The notes under the pieces: generated by a model | What the model was told of the DNA's origin: nothing | Seen by the model: the letters and a program-made list of their open reading frames with translations, nothing else | Databases searched by the model: none | From: Oscillospiraceae bacterium | GTDB taxonomy: Bacteria > Bacillota > Clostridia > Oscillospirales > Acutalibacteraceae | Length of the DNA stretch: 64,000 nt | Assembly: GCA_022508805.1 (NCBI GenBank) | Contig: JAFLUM010000007.1 | Span: 1 to 64,000, forward strand | Direction: 5' to 3' | Position numbers and translations under genes: made by a program | Shown: one piece after another, positions 18,153 through 26,703 of the stretch | How positions within the stretch are numbered: position 1 is the first letter of the stretch | Layout of the letters: every line of letters starts with the position of its first letter

Positions 18153-18207
18153 AAACACCTATTGAAATCCGAACTTCCGTGGTTTGGACAACAATAGGTG
18201 TTTTGTT
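18153..18207 (+). terminator. Terminator of the V-ATPase operon
   Basis: The outer stem AAACACCTATTG with CAATAGGTGTTT is 12 bp and perfect, with an inner stem TCCGAAC/GTTTGGA, followed by TTTTG. It lies 15 bases past the ntpK stop and may also serve the convergent gene. Confidence 0.85.
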
Positions 18208-18234
18208 ATTTATCTCTTAATATATAAGAATGCA

Positions 18235-19764
18235 TTAAATTTCTTCGGCGTTCTTTTTTGCTTCCTCGGCAAGTCTTGCGGCCTCTTGGGCTTCTGCTTC
18301 AGCTTTTCTCGCTTCTTCCTCAGCCTTTTCAATGTCACGTCTGATTTTTTCTTCTTTTTCGGCTTCCTTTTCAGCCTTTTCTGCCTCTTTTTTAGCCCTC
18401 TCGGCTTCCTTTTTAGCTTTTTCCTCGGCTTCTTTCTTAGCCTTTTCAGCTTCTTTCCTTAATTTTTCAGCTTCTCTTTTAGCTTTTTCTTCGGCTTCTT
18501 TTTCGGCTTTTTCAGCCTCTTTCTTTAATCTTTCGGCTTCCTTTTTAGCCTTTTCTTCAGCTTCTTTTTCGGCCCTCTCAGCTTCTCTTTTAGCCTTTTC
18601 TTCGGCCTCTTTTTCGGCCTTTTCAGCCTCTTTCTTTAATCTTTCAGCTTCCCTTTTGGCTTTTTCGGCTTTTTGAAGCTTTTTCTGGGCTTCACGCTCA
18701 GCCTTTTTCGCCTTTTCCTCGGCCTCCTTGCGAAGCTTCTCTCTTTCCTTAGATTCAGCAAATTTAGCTTCACGTTCCTGACGTTCTATCTTGATTTCTT
18801 CCATATCAAGATCATCTGTACCGCCGTCACGCCAGGTGTGTATGATTTCGGGCTCTTCAAATATCTCGTCAAGTTTCTTGATAAACGGAACAATTTCTCC
18901 GAAGTCAAGGGCTCTGTGGTCAAAGGCTATGCAAAGCGGCATTACCTGGCGGATAGCGATCTCCTTTTCGCCTGCCTCGTTTACGATAACAACGGGCTTA
19001 TCCTGAACTGCGCCCAGAGCAATAGCGCAAACCTGAGGCGGAACTATCTCAAGCAGGCAGGTTGCTCCCCTTTGCTGACGGTAGGTAGAGCCTATATTTG
19101 AAACGGTTATGGTTCCCTGCTCAATATCGTGCTTTGTGAGCCTGTCTGTCTCGGGTATAGCCTCATAAGCCTTCTTTGCCTTGCCCGAAAGAGTTTTCAC
19201 CTTGTGCTTGCCCGTTTTTGAGCCTATCAGACGGTAGATAGTCTGCTTGATCTTGCCTTGCTTTAACGCTGTAAGGGTGTTGTCAAGGGAAACGTCGAAC
19301 ATTACCTCGTTTAAGTCCGTATTTTTAACTCTTCGGTTTACATCGGCAATATAGTCTACCATTTGATCAAGGGTTTTGCTTTCAAAATTATGGAGGTTAA
19401 TGGTCATCATCTCACCGTTTGGCAAAACCATAGGCATAGATATGTTAATATCCTCAAATGTGTGAATTTCGCCTCTTACAAGCTTTCGGTCGAAATTGAT
19501 ATATGCGTTCATTGCAGGGTCAGCCTTCAGACCCTCAACAATGATTTTTAGCATAAGGGTGTTGAGGGTGACTTTATCCTCGGGAGCACAGTTTTCGTTA
19601 AGACGCTTATATTCAATCATAAATTCGGTAACGTCGGGCTCGTAGTTGTATGTCACGTGTGGGATAGTTTCCCAGCTTTCAGCCGTCATATTGGCTACGA
19701 TTTTTCTTTGAATACCGAAGTGAGTAGTTCCGGTCTTTTTTAAGCCGTTTTTATTTTTTGCCAT
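18235..19764 (-). CDS. E2-type acyltransferase catalytic domain fused to a long Lys/Glu/Ala coiled coil
   Basis: Residues ~1-320 resemble the catalytic domain of 2-oxoacid dehydrogenase E2 (chloramphenicol-acetyltransferase fold), including TITVSNIGSTY and the active-site segment AFDHRALDFG with His and Asp. There is no N-terminal lipoyl or E1/E3-binding domain. Residues ~340-509 are a near-pure charged coiled coil made of a roughly 22-residue repeat (EAERLKKEAEKAEKEAEEKA and variants). No E1 or E3 gene is nearby, so a classical dehydrogenase complex is doubtful. It may be a stand-alone acyltransferase carrying a spacer or scaffold tail. The DNA repeats make its length prone to change. Confidence 0.8.
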   Translation of the reverse strand: MAKNKNGLKKTGTTHFGIQRKIVANMTAESWETIPHVTYNYEPDVTEFMIEYKRLNENCAPEDKVTLNTLMLKIIVEGLKADPAMNAYINFDRKLVRGEIHTFEDINISMPMVLPNGEMMTINLHNFESKTLDQMVDYIADVNRRVKNTDLNEVMFDVSLDNTLTALKQGKIKQTIYRLIGSKTGKHKVKTLSGKAKKAYEAIPETDRLTKHDIEQGTITVSNIGSTYRQQRGATCLLEIVPPQVCAIALGAVQDKPVVIVNEAGEKEIAIRQVMPLCIAFDHRALDFGEIVPFIKKLDEIFEEPEIIHTWRDGGTDDLDMEEIKIERQEREAKFAESKEREKLRKEAEEKAKKAEREAQKKLQKAEKAKREAERLKKEAEKAEKEAEEKAKREAERAEKEAEEKAKKEAERLKKEAEKAEKEAEEKAKREAEKLRKEAEKAKKEAEEKAKKEAERAKKEAEKAEKEAEKEEKIRRDIEKAEEEARKAEAEAQEAARLAEEAKKNAEEI

Positions 19765-19811
19765 TATAAAGTCCTCCTTTATATAGGGTACAAAGCGTTA
19801 CGGTAAAATTC

Positions 19812-19847
19812 GTCCGTCTTTGCCGGTATGCCGAAAGGCAAAGGGAC
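19812..19847 (-). promoter_or_regulatory. Leader hairpin upstream of the E2-like gene
   Basis: The inverted repeat GTCC..CTTTGCC with GGCAAAG-GGAC forms an 11-bp stem with a two-base bulge, 48-83 bases before the start codon on the transcribed minus strand. No T-run follows in that direction. It may affect mRNA stability or translation; no known riboswitch class is recognised. Confidence 0.35.
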
Positions 19848-19996
19848 ACAAAATGCTTGCATTTATTTTACCACAAAACAATGCCTAATGGAAATACAAT
19901 TTTGCAAAATTTATAAATCATACAGAAATTTTTTTGATTTTGTTAACGTCACAAAGCTGTCGCATACATTGAAACTGTTTTACATTTTTATTTTAA

Positions 19997-20027
19997 AAGG
20001 TTGTGCATTATCTGCACAACCTTTATT
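19997..20027. terminator. Terminator of the Dlt-like operon
   Basis: A perfect 11-bp stem (AAGGTTGTGCA/TGCACAACCTT) with a 4-base loop lies six bases beyond the stop of the SGNH gene on the minus strand and has A/T runs on both sides. Confidence 0.85.
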
Positions 20028-20032
20028 TTGGC

Positions 20033-21172
20033 TTATAAATATTTTTCAATTTCTTTCATACATTTATAATCTTCGCGCACCTCTATGTTTTTTTTGTTTT
20101 CAATCAGCGAGAAACTATATTCGCTGAAAGCTTCATAATATTTTACACAGGTGTCCCATTCCTCTTTTTGTGAAGGAGTAAGAGTGCTTTCTGAAATTCC
20201 GTAATTCTCCTGTATATATCTGCCGAAATATTCGGTAAACTTCCTCTGACCGTAAATATTTAAATGATCAAAATTGTAAAAATCCGTGTTAACGTCAAGA
20301 CCTGTGTCATCAAAATTTCTTTCAAAGTTGATGTAGTCATACCCGTATTCAGCAATAATATCGCCGATCGTATTGCCTCTGTAAAATCTTGTAAGTGATT
20401 TTTGAGTAACTATATGAGGAAATCTTACAAAAACAATATTATCTATGTTTTCGGATTTACAGTATTCAAGACACTCTCTGAGGTATTGCTCCGCTTTTTC
20501 GTTTAAATCATTTCTTTTATCATTGTCTTTCAAGCTGCTGTTATAAACTTTTCCCTTTTCCTTATATATAACCGCCTTGCATTTTGCACCTTTCAGATAA
20601 TTATATCCCCTCACGGTACTCTGTATAATTGATAAATTCCATTTAAGGCCTTTCGGGAAATCGTTCCATACAGAATGGTACTTTATAATCGGCAGATAAT
20701 ATTCAAGCTGATTTTCGGTTACACATTCTGAGATAAACTCAACCTTATCGGAATCAAGAGGAATATTATCAACATAATTTCTGAAATTTGCCTCTTTTTC
20801 AAGATCCTCATCTTTGATGTAAAGCGCTCCGTTTACCTCAACCACTATGAGCTTCGGATGCTGTTCTTTTATTGCAGATTTTATTTGTGTTTTAAAATTC
20901 TGAACTATATTCGACTGTGTAGAAATAGGATAGCTTGTAAAGCCGAATTTTTCATACGCATAGCAGGAAGAAAAGTCTGCATAAATCTCGCTGGCACCTA
21001 TCAAAACCACATCAACAGAATCCTTATCCTCCAGATAAAATCCTTTTATACGTTCTCTGTTATGGTCAGCGTGACAAAGTACATATTCTTGAAGTACTCC
21101 CACACATAATACAACGGCAAGCAAAAGCGACATTATTTTGATTGCCCGTATAATATAAATTTTCATTTTCAT
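20033..21172 (-). CDS. Membrane-anchored SGNH-hydrolase-like protein (DltD/AlgJ-like role)
   Basis: A 379-residue protein with one N-terminal membrane anchor and an extracytoplasmic SGNH-like domain: a Ser-containing block VLIGASEIYADFS and a C-terminal Asp-His block FDHLNIYGQRKF. I start at the ATG after GAGGAGTATTCAT, five codons inside the longest frame. It overlaps the MBOAT operon end closely. MBOAT plus SGNH pairs transfer acyl or aminoacyl groups to envelope polymers, with DltB/DltD and AlgI/AlgJ as examples. It probably completes the transfer started by the upstream genes. Confidence 0.75.
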   Translation of the reverse strand: MKMKIYIIRAIKIMSLLLAVVLCVGVLQEYVLCHADHNRERIKGFYLEDKDSVDVVLIGASEIYADFSSCYAYEKFGFTSYPISTQSNIVQNFKTQIKSAIKEQHPKLIVVEVNGALYIKDEDLEKEANFRNYVDNIPLDSDKVEFISECVTENQLEYYLPIIKYHSVWNDFPKGLKWNLSIIQSTVRGYNYLKGAKCKAVIYKEKGKVYNSSLKDNDKRNDLNEKAEQYLRECLEYCKSENIDNIVFVRFPHIVTQKSLTRFYRGNTIGDIIAEYGYDYINFERNFDDTGLDVNTDFYNFDHLNIYGQRKFTEYFGRYIQENYGISESTLTPSQKEEWDTCVKYYEAFSEYSFSLIENKKNIEVREDYKCMKEIEKYL

Positions 21173-21183
21173 ATGAATACTCC

Positions 21184-22806
21184 TCAAAACTGCATATACA
21201 CGAAATCGGACGCATTATATCCTGAGCCGTAAATGCCGAATACCACAAGTATCATTATGCCGACAAATATTACAAGCCATCTTAAAATGAAAGGCTTTTC
21301 ATCAAGCATCTCTCGGACCGTTGTTTTGTCATGACGTTCCTGAATAACGCTGATTATGAATATTAACACTGCTCCTGCAAGAACAAGCAAATAGTCCTTT
21401 TTGCCGAGCCCCAGCTCACTTATCTGTGCCCAGCCTGCGGAAAGGCTTTGGTTTGTAAAAAACAGCACAAAGGTATGCATTGCCTGCTTAAAGGACGGAG
21501 CAACGTCAAACACATAGCCCACAAGGACGACTAAAAATGTTCTTATGATCTGAAAAACAGTATAAGGTACAGTCTTTGGGTCAATGCGCAATTTGTTATG
21601 ACACCATTCAAATACGGGCTTCAAAAGGACAGACAGCATTATAATGCCGCCGTTCCAAACGCCAAAGCCTACATATTTCCAGTTTGCACCGTGCCATATA
21701 CCCACAATGAAGAACACGATAAACGATGCAACGCCTGTAGGCAGAACCTTTGCGATATGTGTGCCTGCTGCCGTTGAACCGAATTTTGAGTTTTTGATTT
21801 TTTTACTTGTATTGATAAACAGTGAGGACATTGCAAGCGGATAGAACAAATAGTTCTTGAACCAGTTGCCGAGGGAAATATGCCATCTGCGCCAGTATTC
21901 ATTGATATCCTTTGAAAAATACGGGCGTTTGAAGTTTTCCATCATATCTATGCCGAATATCTGTGCGACGCCTCTTGCAATATCAATGCCTCCTGAGAAA
22001 TCAGCATAAAGCTGAAGGGCATAAAGCAAAATTGTAAATGTAAGTGCCGTTCCGCCGTAGCTGTTATAATCCGCTGTGACGGTATTGATCGCAATTACCG
22101 CACGGTCGGCAATAAACATTTTCTTTATAAGTCCCCATAAAATAAGCTCCGCACCGTGCTTAAAGCGTGTAAAATCAAAGCTGTGAGGCTCGTACAGCTG
22201 ATGTGCAAGAGAATCGTAAATGCCTATAGGACCCTGTACAATTTGCGGGAAAAACGATACAAACAGCGCAAGCTTAAAAGGATTCCGCTGTGCAGGCGTT
22301 TTTCCCCTGTAAACATCTACAATGTATCCCATTGACTGGAAGGTATAGAATGAGATGCCGAGAGGCAGTAATAAATGCAAAGTCGGTGCTGAAAAGCCAA
22401 TGCCAAAGGCTCCGAAAATGTCATTAAGACTGCCTGCAAAAAAGTTATAATATTTCAAAAAGGCAAGAAGTCCGAAATTGAGCACAAGTGCCGATGACAT
22501 AACAAGCCTTTTTCTTGTTTTAATTTTCTCTTTGTATTCTTTCTTTTGTTCCCTGCTCCATTCTGCTTTATGCAGCTTAATATTCTCCTTTGAACGTACA
22601 GAAATTTTTTCTACCCATAAAGCAATAAGATATGTACTTAGCGTTGTAAACAGTATAAAAACTACATATTTATATCCCGCAAAAAGATAAAATATATAAC
22701 TTGCCGCAAGCAACACTGTCCACTTTTGTCTTTTAATTGGGAACAGAAAGTATACAAGCATTGTCGCAGTGACAAAAATCAAAAAGTTTAATGATGTATA
22801 ACTCAC
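21184..22806 (-). CDS. MBOAT-family membrane acyltransferase (DltB-like)
   Basis: A 540-residue polytopic MBOAT protein. The conserved region includes EYWRRWHISLGNWFKNYLFY and the second motif VGIWHGANWKYVGFGVWNG, whose His is the expected catalytic residue. About ten to twelve membrane helices are predicted by eye. Members move acyl or D-alanyl groups from a cytoplasmic carrier to an extracellular polymer. The upstream adenylation and carrier-protein genes make a DltB-like aminoacyl role likely. It is followed 11 bp later by the SGNH gene. Confidence 0.88.
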   Translation of the reverse strand: MSYTSLNFLIFVTATMLVYFLFPIKRQKWTVLLAASYIFYLFAGYKYVVFILFTTLSTYLIALWVEKISVRSKENIKLHKAEWSREQKKEYKEKIKTRKRLVMSSALVLNFGLLAFLKYYNFFAGSLNDIFGAFGIGFSAPTLHLLLPLGISFYTFQSMGYIVDVYRGKTPAQRNPFKLALFVSFFPQIVQGPIGIYDSLAHQLYEPHSFDFTRFKHGAELILWGLIKKMFIADRAVIAINTVTADYNSYGGTALTFTILLYALQLYADFSGGIDIARGVAQIFGIDMMENFKRPYFSKDINEYWRRWHISLGNWFKNYLFYPLAMSSLFINTSKKIKNSKFGSTAAGTHIAKVLPTGVASFIVFFIVGIWHGANWKYVGFGVWNGGIIMLSVLLKPVFEWCHNKLRIDPKTVPYTVFQIIRTFLVVLVGYVFDVAPSFKQAMHTFVLFFTNQSLSAGWAQISELGLGKKDYLLVLAGAVLIFIISVIQERHDKTTVREMLDEKPFILRWLVIFVGIMILVVFGIYGSGYNASDFVYMQF

Positions 22807-22828
22807 AAAATCCCCTCCCCAGTTAAAA

Positions 22829-24004
22829 CTAAGGCGTATTAAATCGGTCAGTATAAATGAGATCGCGAAGGATTTCTAAACCTTCTGCTTTTGAATAAAG
22901 TGAAATAGCAGGTAATTCACGGCTTAAAAACACTGCCATGCCTTCCATTGCGGAATACGCCCCCGTGCGGCAGAATACAAGAGTATCTCCGATTTTAAGC
23001 GAATCAAATTCGGCATTTTTCGCAAGAATGTCCGCAGTTGTGCACAGGCTTCCGCATAATGTCCACTTTTCTGTACCGATCCCCGTATTTTTATTATCTT
23101 TTATATGAATGATCTTGGGTATCTGCATACCCTGAATTTGCCCGTCATATTTAAGCTGGTTAAGCCCTCCGTCGAGGATGGCATAGTTGATCTCGCAGTT
23201 GGTTTTAACGTCCATCACCCTTGTAAGATAATAGCCGCAGGGTGCCGCAAAGAACCTGCCCATTTCAACAGTCAGTTCAAATTTTTCTGCAACCTCCCTG
23301 ATTTTTTCGGAAACCGCCAAAAGACGTTCCCGTTCAAGCTCATCGGCATTATCCGCAAAATAGTCGACAGCAAGTCCCGTGCCGTATTCAATGCGCCTTG
23401 CCTCAAAGCCCGTCTCATTTTTAAGCCTGTCCGCAAAATCGGAAATATAATCGAGCTCTTTTTCGATAACGGCGGGTTTGCGCTTTTGTGTGCCCGTAAA
23501 ATAATGCAGACCTACAAATTCAATGCCTTTATACTCTTTTCTACGGTTTATGAGGTCAATTACATCCTTCTCATCCATACCGAACTGACTGCCGCCTGTT
23601 ACTCTGACAAGTACGGGAACGGTTATTCCTCTTTTCAATGCGCTGTTATTTATAAGCTCTGCATGAAGATAGCTTTCGGCAGTGAACGTTCCTACATTAT
23701 CATCCATAGCGCGCTCAACATCTTCAGCAGTCTTATTTACGCCTGAAAAAATGATTTTTGATGTATCAACACCTGTTTTTTCACAAATTGTAAGCTCTCC
23801 GGGACTGCAGACCTCAATTTTATCAAAAATATCCGGAAGCCTTTTTAATAAAAAGGAATTTGCTTTTATAGAAAAACAAATTCCCACTTTGCTTCCAAAA
23901 CTTTCTTTTACAAGCTCTGCACGTTTTGTAAACTCATCCGTATCAAAAATATACGACGGAGTTTTTACCTCTGAGAGAAGCTTTCTCAAAAGTTCTGTGT
24001 TCAT
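22829..24004 (-). CDS. PLP-dependent decarboxylase, fold type III (DAP/ornithine decarboxylase-like)
   Basis: A 391-residue alanine-racemase-fold decarboxylase. The PLP lysine is in ICFSIKANS (about residue 47), a glycine-rich phosphate site is around IEYGTGLAVD, and the second active-site segment is FCRTGAYSAMEG. The start ATG 24004 follows GAGGC by eight bases. It is embedded between a carrier-protein gene and an MBOAT gene, a place where standard dlt operons have no decarboxylase. Related enzymes accompany an AMP-ligase and a carrier protein in exosortase-associated polysaccharide loci. It may decarboxylate an amino acid loaded on the carrier or supply a free amine; which is unknown. Confidence 0.85.
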   Translation of the reverse strand: MNTELLRKLLSEVKTPSYIFDTDEFTKRAELVKESFGSKVGICFSIKANSFLLKRLPDIFDKIEVCSPGELTICEKTGVDTSKIIFSGVNKTAEDVERAMDDNVGTFTAESYLHAELINNSALKRGITVPVLVRVTGGSQFGMDEKDVIDLINRRKEYKGIEFVGLHYFTGTQKRKPAVIEKELDYISDFADRLKNETGFEARRIEYGTGLAVDYFADNADELERERLLAVSEKIREVAEKFELTVEMGRFFAAPCGYYLTRVMDVKTNCEINYAILDGGLNQLKYDGQIQGMQIPKIIHIKDNKNTGIGTEKWTLCGSLCTTADILAKNAEFDSLKIGDTLVFCRTGAYSAMEGMAVFLSRELPAISLYSKAEGLEILRDLIYTDRFNTP

Positions 24005-24017
24005 ATAAAAGCCTCGA

Positions 24018-24245
24018 TTATTCGTCCTGAAGCTGTTCAATAAGATCCAGCATAGCATTTACGGAATTAAAGTTTTCAGGTACAAGATTGTTCGGTTTAA
24101 TTTCTATATCAAAGGCATCGTTAAGCTCACCAACAAGCGCAACAATGTCAAATGAATCAAGCACTCCGTCTGTAATAAGTGCGGTTTCATTTTCAAAATC
24201 CACATCAGGTCTTAATTCGTTTAAAATTTCCATTAATTCGTCCAT
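24018..24245 (-). CDS. Acyl/aminoacyl carrier protein (DltC-like)
   Basis: A 75-residue acidic carrier protein with the phosphopantetheine attachment site GVLDSFDIVAL (Ser31). It lies between the adenylation enzyme and the decarboxylase in a single transcription unit. It probably carries the activated amino acid to the membrane transferase. A role in fatty-acid synthesis is unlikely given the neighbours. Confidence 0.88.
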   Translation of the reverse strand: MDELMEILNELRPDVDFENETALITDGVLDSFDIVALVGELNDAFDIEIKPNNLVPENFNSVNAMLDLIEQLQDE

Positions 24246-24321
24246 ATTAAATTCTCCTTTTACTTTAATGTTTTATTTTTTTTACATTTTTTACGAAAGC
24301 ATCATAAAAAATGCTAAACAA

Positions 24322-25827
24322 CTATTTAAAATATGCTTTTAATGCCTGCATATCCTTTTTACCGTTTGGCAAAGTGGGAAGTTGTTCGAGCTGCACCAGT
24401 TTTCTCGGCGACATAAAGCCCGGAAGCACTTCTCTGAAATGCAAAACGATTTCTTTTGATGAAGCGCTGCCTGTGTAAAACAGATACAAATGCTCCTTTT
24501 CCTTATTATATAAAGCGCAGCAGTCAAAAACACCTTCGACCTGCTTTGCGGTTTCTTCAATTTCATCAAGCTCGATTCGGTGACCCATATGCTTTATCTG
24601 ACGGTCTTTTCTGCCGTGAAATTCCAGCAGTCCGTCCTTGTTATAGCTTCCCAAATCGCCTGTTTTATAGATAAGCTCACGGTAGTTTTTATTAAGCGGA
24701 TTTTGTATGAATGTCTCGGCAGTTTTTTCGGGATTACCGTAATATCCGAGAGCCAAAATCGGACCGCTTACACAAATTTCACCGATCTCACCGTTTTTTA
24801 CGGTTGTGCCGTCCTCATTCAGAAGTGTGACCGTATAGTTATCATACGGCACACCGATGGGCAGCACGGTATCATCTGAAACTTCTTTGTCTACCACGTA
24901 ATAAGTACAAGATGCGGTAGCTTCAGTGGGACCGTACTGGTTTACATACATAACATCAGGTAAATTCTGTTGCCATACCTTCAGATATTTACAGGGCATC
25001 ACTGAACCTGAAAAGCATACTTTTTTAAGATACTCCGGCTTTATGACATCAAATGCACCCAGCTTTGCAGGCAGTTCAATTCCCGCAACGCTCCAACATA
25101 ATGCCGTAACCCTGTTTTTGTTAAGTGTTTCAAAAAGCTTTACAGGCATCGAAAATTCGTTTTTAGGAATTATAACCGTTGTCGCACCTGTTTTTATGGG
25201 AAGATAAATGTCACGCACTGCTGCAATATAGTCAAGGGGTGACTGACTTCCGAAAACATCGCTTTCCGTTACCTTAAGAACACTGCACACAGCATCAATA
25301 TAGCACATTAACGAATGGTGTGAGGTTATAACACCCTTGGGAACTCCTGTTGAACCTGATGTGAAAATCACATAAAGCGGTGAAAGCTCGTTAAGAGCAG
25401 CTGTGGCTTTACAAAGAAGCTCTTCATTACACGGAGTATTGATAATATCTTCCATTACAATTATTTTTCCGCTGAAATCAAGCTCTTTTGCAATTTCAAG
25501 ATGCTCTTTATCAACGATCATACAATCCGCTTTTATTACATCTAAAATCTGATTGAGCCTTGCCTGAGGCATTGAAGCATCCATCGGCGCATAAAAGCAG
25601 CCTGCTCTGACAATTCCGAGAAAACAGGCGGGAGTATATATATGACGTCCCGACATAACTATTACAGGACTGTTCGAAGCAAGAAATGCTGCGAGGTAAG
25701 AACCGATTGCTTTTGTTATATTGTTGAATTCAGCAAAGCTGATACTCTGCTCTGAATCAGTAAAAATAATCTTCTCGGGATACTGCCGAGCTGTGATATC
25801 CAACCAATTTAATACCGACGTTTTCAA
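24322..25827 (-). CDS. Amino-acid adenylation enzyme (DltA-like, AMP-binding)
   Basis: A 501-residue ANL-superfamily enzyme. The AMP-binding core YVIFTSGSTGVPKGV, the NQYGPTEAT segment and the YKTGDLGSYNKDGLLEFHGR motif are all present, as is the terminal LPNGKKD lysine region. I start at TTG 25827 because AAGGGGG lies eight bases upstream; the ATG six codons earlier has no such site. It should activate an amino acid and load it on the carrier protein encoded downstream. Similarity to DltA and to free-standing NRPS adenylation domains leaves D-alanine and other amino acids open. Confidence 0.85.
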   Translation of the reverse strand: MKTSVLNWLDITARQYPEKIIFTDSEQSISFAEFNNITKAIGSYLAAFLASNSPVIVMSGRHIYTPACFLGIVRAGCFYAPMDASMPQARLNQILDVIKADCMIVDKEHLEIAKELDFSGKIIVMEDIINTPCNEELLCKATAALNELSPLYVIFTSGSTGVPKGVITSHHSLMCYIDAVCSVLKVTESDVFGSQSPLDYIAAVRDIYLPIKTGATTVIIPKNEFSMPVKLFETLNKNRVTALCWSVAGIELPAKLGAFDVIKPEYLKKVCFSGSVMPCKYLKVWQQNLPDVMYVNQYGPTEATASCTYYVVDKEVSDDTVLPIGVPYDNYTVTLLNEDGTTVKNGEIGEICVSGPILALGYYGNPEKTAETFIQNPLNKNYRELIYKTGDLGSYNKDGLLEFHGRKDRQIKHMGHRIELDEIEETAKQVEGVFDCCALYNKEKEHLYLFYTGSASSKEIVLHFREVLPGFMSPRKLVQLEQLPTLPNGKKDMQALKAYFK

Positions 25828-25950
25828 GATACAGCCCCCTTGCATTTTTTACAAACAAACTGCATAAACCGTGACGATCAATGATCAAGTTCGTCCGAAC
25901 TCCTACCGAGATCAACTGTGCTATCTATGACATTACAGTTTGCAAAATAT

Positions 25951-25978
25951 ATAATACTACTTTTTTATTGTTTGTCAA
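25951..25978 (-). promoter_or_regulatory. Promoter of the Dlt-like operon
   Basis: On the minus strand, TTGACA and TATTAT are separated by 16 bases. The ~120-base leader contains a small palindrome, GTTCGGACGAAC, at about 25889-25900, a possible operator. Confidence 0.6.
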
Positions 25979-26042
25979 CAGTATTTTTTTATTTTTTATA
26001 AAGTTTAAAAAAATCTTAAATAAGTTTTTTCGTCCGACATAC

Positions 26043-26080
26043 AAAAAGCCCTGAAGCAACGTGGCTTCAAGGCTTTTTCA
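26043..26080. terminator. Hairpin-family repeat copy A, terminator of the pilus operon
   Basis: AAAAAGCCCTGAAGC...GCTTCAAGGCTTTTT, a long stem with flanking A- and T-runs. It lies just past the stop of the LPESG protein gene. It belongs to a family of near-identical hairpins also seen near 46447, 46741, 52934 and 59481. Confidence 0.8.
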
Positions 26081-26091
26081 TATACAAATCA

Positions 26092-26691
26092 TTATTCACT
26101 TCTTCTGCGCTTACAGTACAGGATCATGCAATACACTGCAGCTATCGTGAGAATCGCGGTACCGGCAGCTAAATAAGATGTTACGCCGATTCCGCCGCTT
26201 TCGGGAAGCTCATAGACGGGCGGTTCCCCCTTTAAAACGTTCCTTACGACGATGACCTTACCGCCTGAGCCCTCAGAATCAGAAGAATTTCTGGCACGGT
26301 TTATGTCGTTTACAGCGTAAAAGTCAGCATAACCTTCGGCAACATCTTTCTCAACAACAAAGTAGATGTATTCATCGGCGCCTGCCTCAGCAAGCAAATC
26401 CTTCAAGTTATATGACCAACCGTTTTCATCGTTCAATGTTATCGTCACGGAAAAGTCCGGATCGATCTCATATCCCTCAGGCAGGTCGGATGCACTCGGT
26501 ACGATTTTTATCTGCGAGGAGGAGCCGGATTCGGGCTCCGAGGTGTCGTCAGAATCAGTATCCTCTACCTCCTCGGTAGCGGCGACGGTCGTGTCCAAAT
26601 TTTCATCATCGGTGTAGGTTTCGGCGCTCGCGGTGACAGCTAAGGAAAGCAACAGAGTCACTGTAAGCAGTAGACCAAGTAATTTTTTCAT
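26092..26691 (-). CDS. Sortase-anchored surface protein with LPESG signal
   Basis: A 199-residue secreted protein with a signal peptide ending in TASA, a Thr/Ser/Glu/Asp-rich linker (~residues 25-60), a ~90-residue folded region and a C-terminal sorting signal: ELPESGGIG, a hydrophobic span and CKRRRSE. It is the last gene of the minus-strand pilus operon. Its short length and anchor suggest a base pilin or a cell-wall linker for the fibres, but this is inference. The GGAGG site before the ATG is strong. Confidence 0.8.
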   Translation of the reverse strand: MKKLLGLLLTVTLLLSLAVTASAETYTDDENLDTTVAATEEVEDTDSDDTSEPESGSSSQIKIVPSASDLPEGYEIDPDFSVTITLNDENGWSYNLKDLLAEAGADEYIYFVVEKDVAEGYADFYAVNDINRARNSSDSEGSGGKVIVVRNVLKGEPPVYELPESGGIGVTSYLAAGTAILTIAAVYCMILYCKRRRSE

Positions 26692-26703
26692 ACTGCTTCC
26701 TCC

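Noticed and set aside
18240-18700. Tandem DNA repeats or plus-strand Ser/Phe/Ala-rich genes
   Set aside because: They are the complement of the coiled-coil tail of the minus-strand acyltransferase gene.
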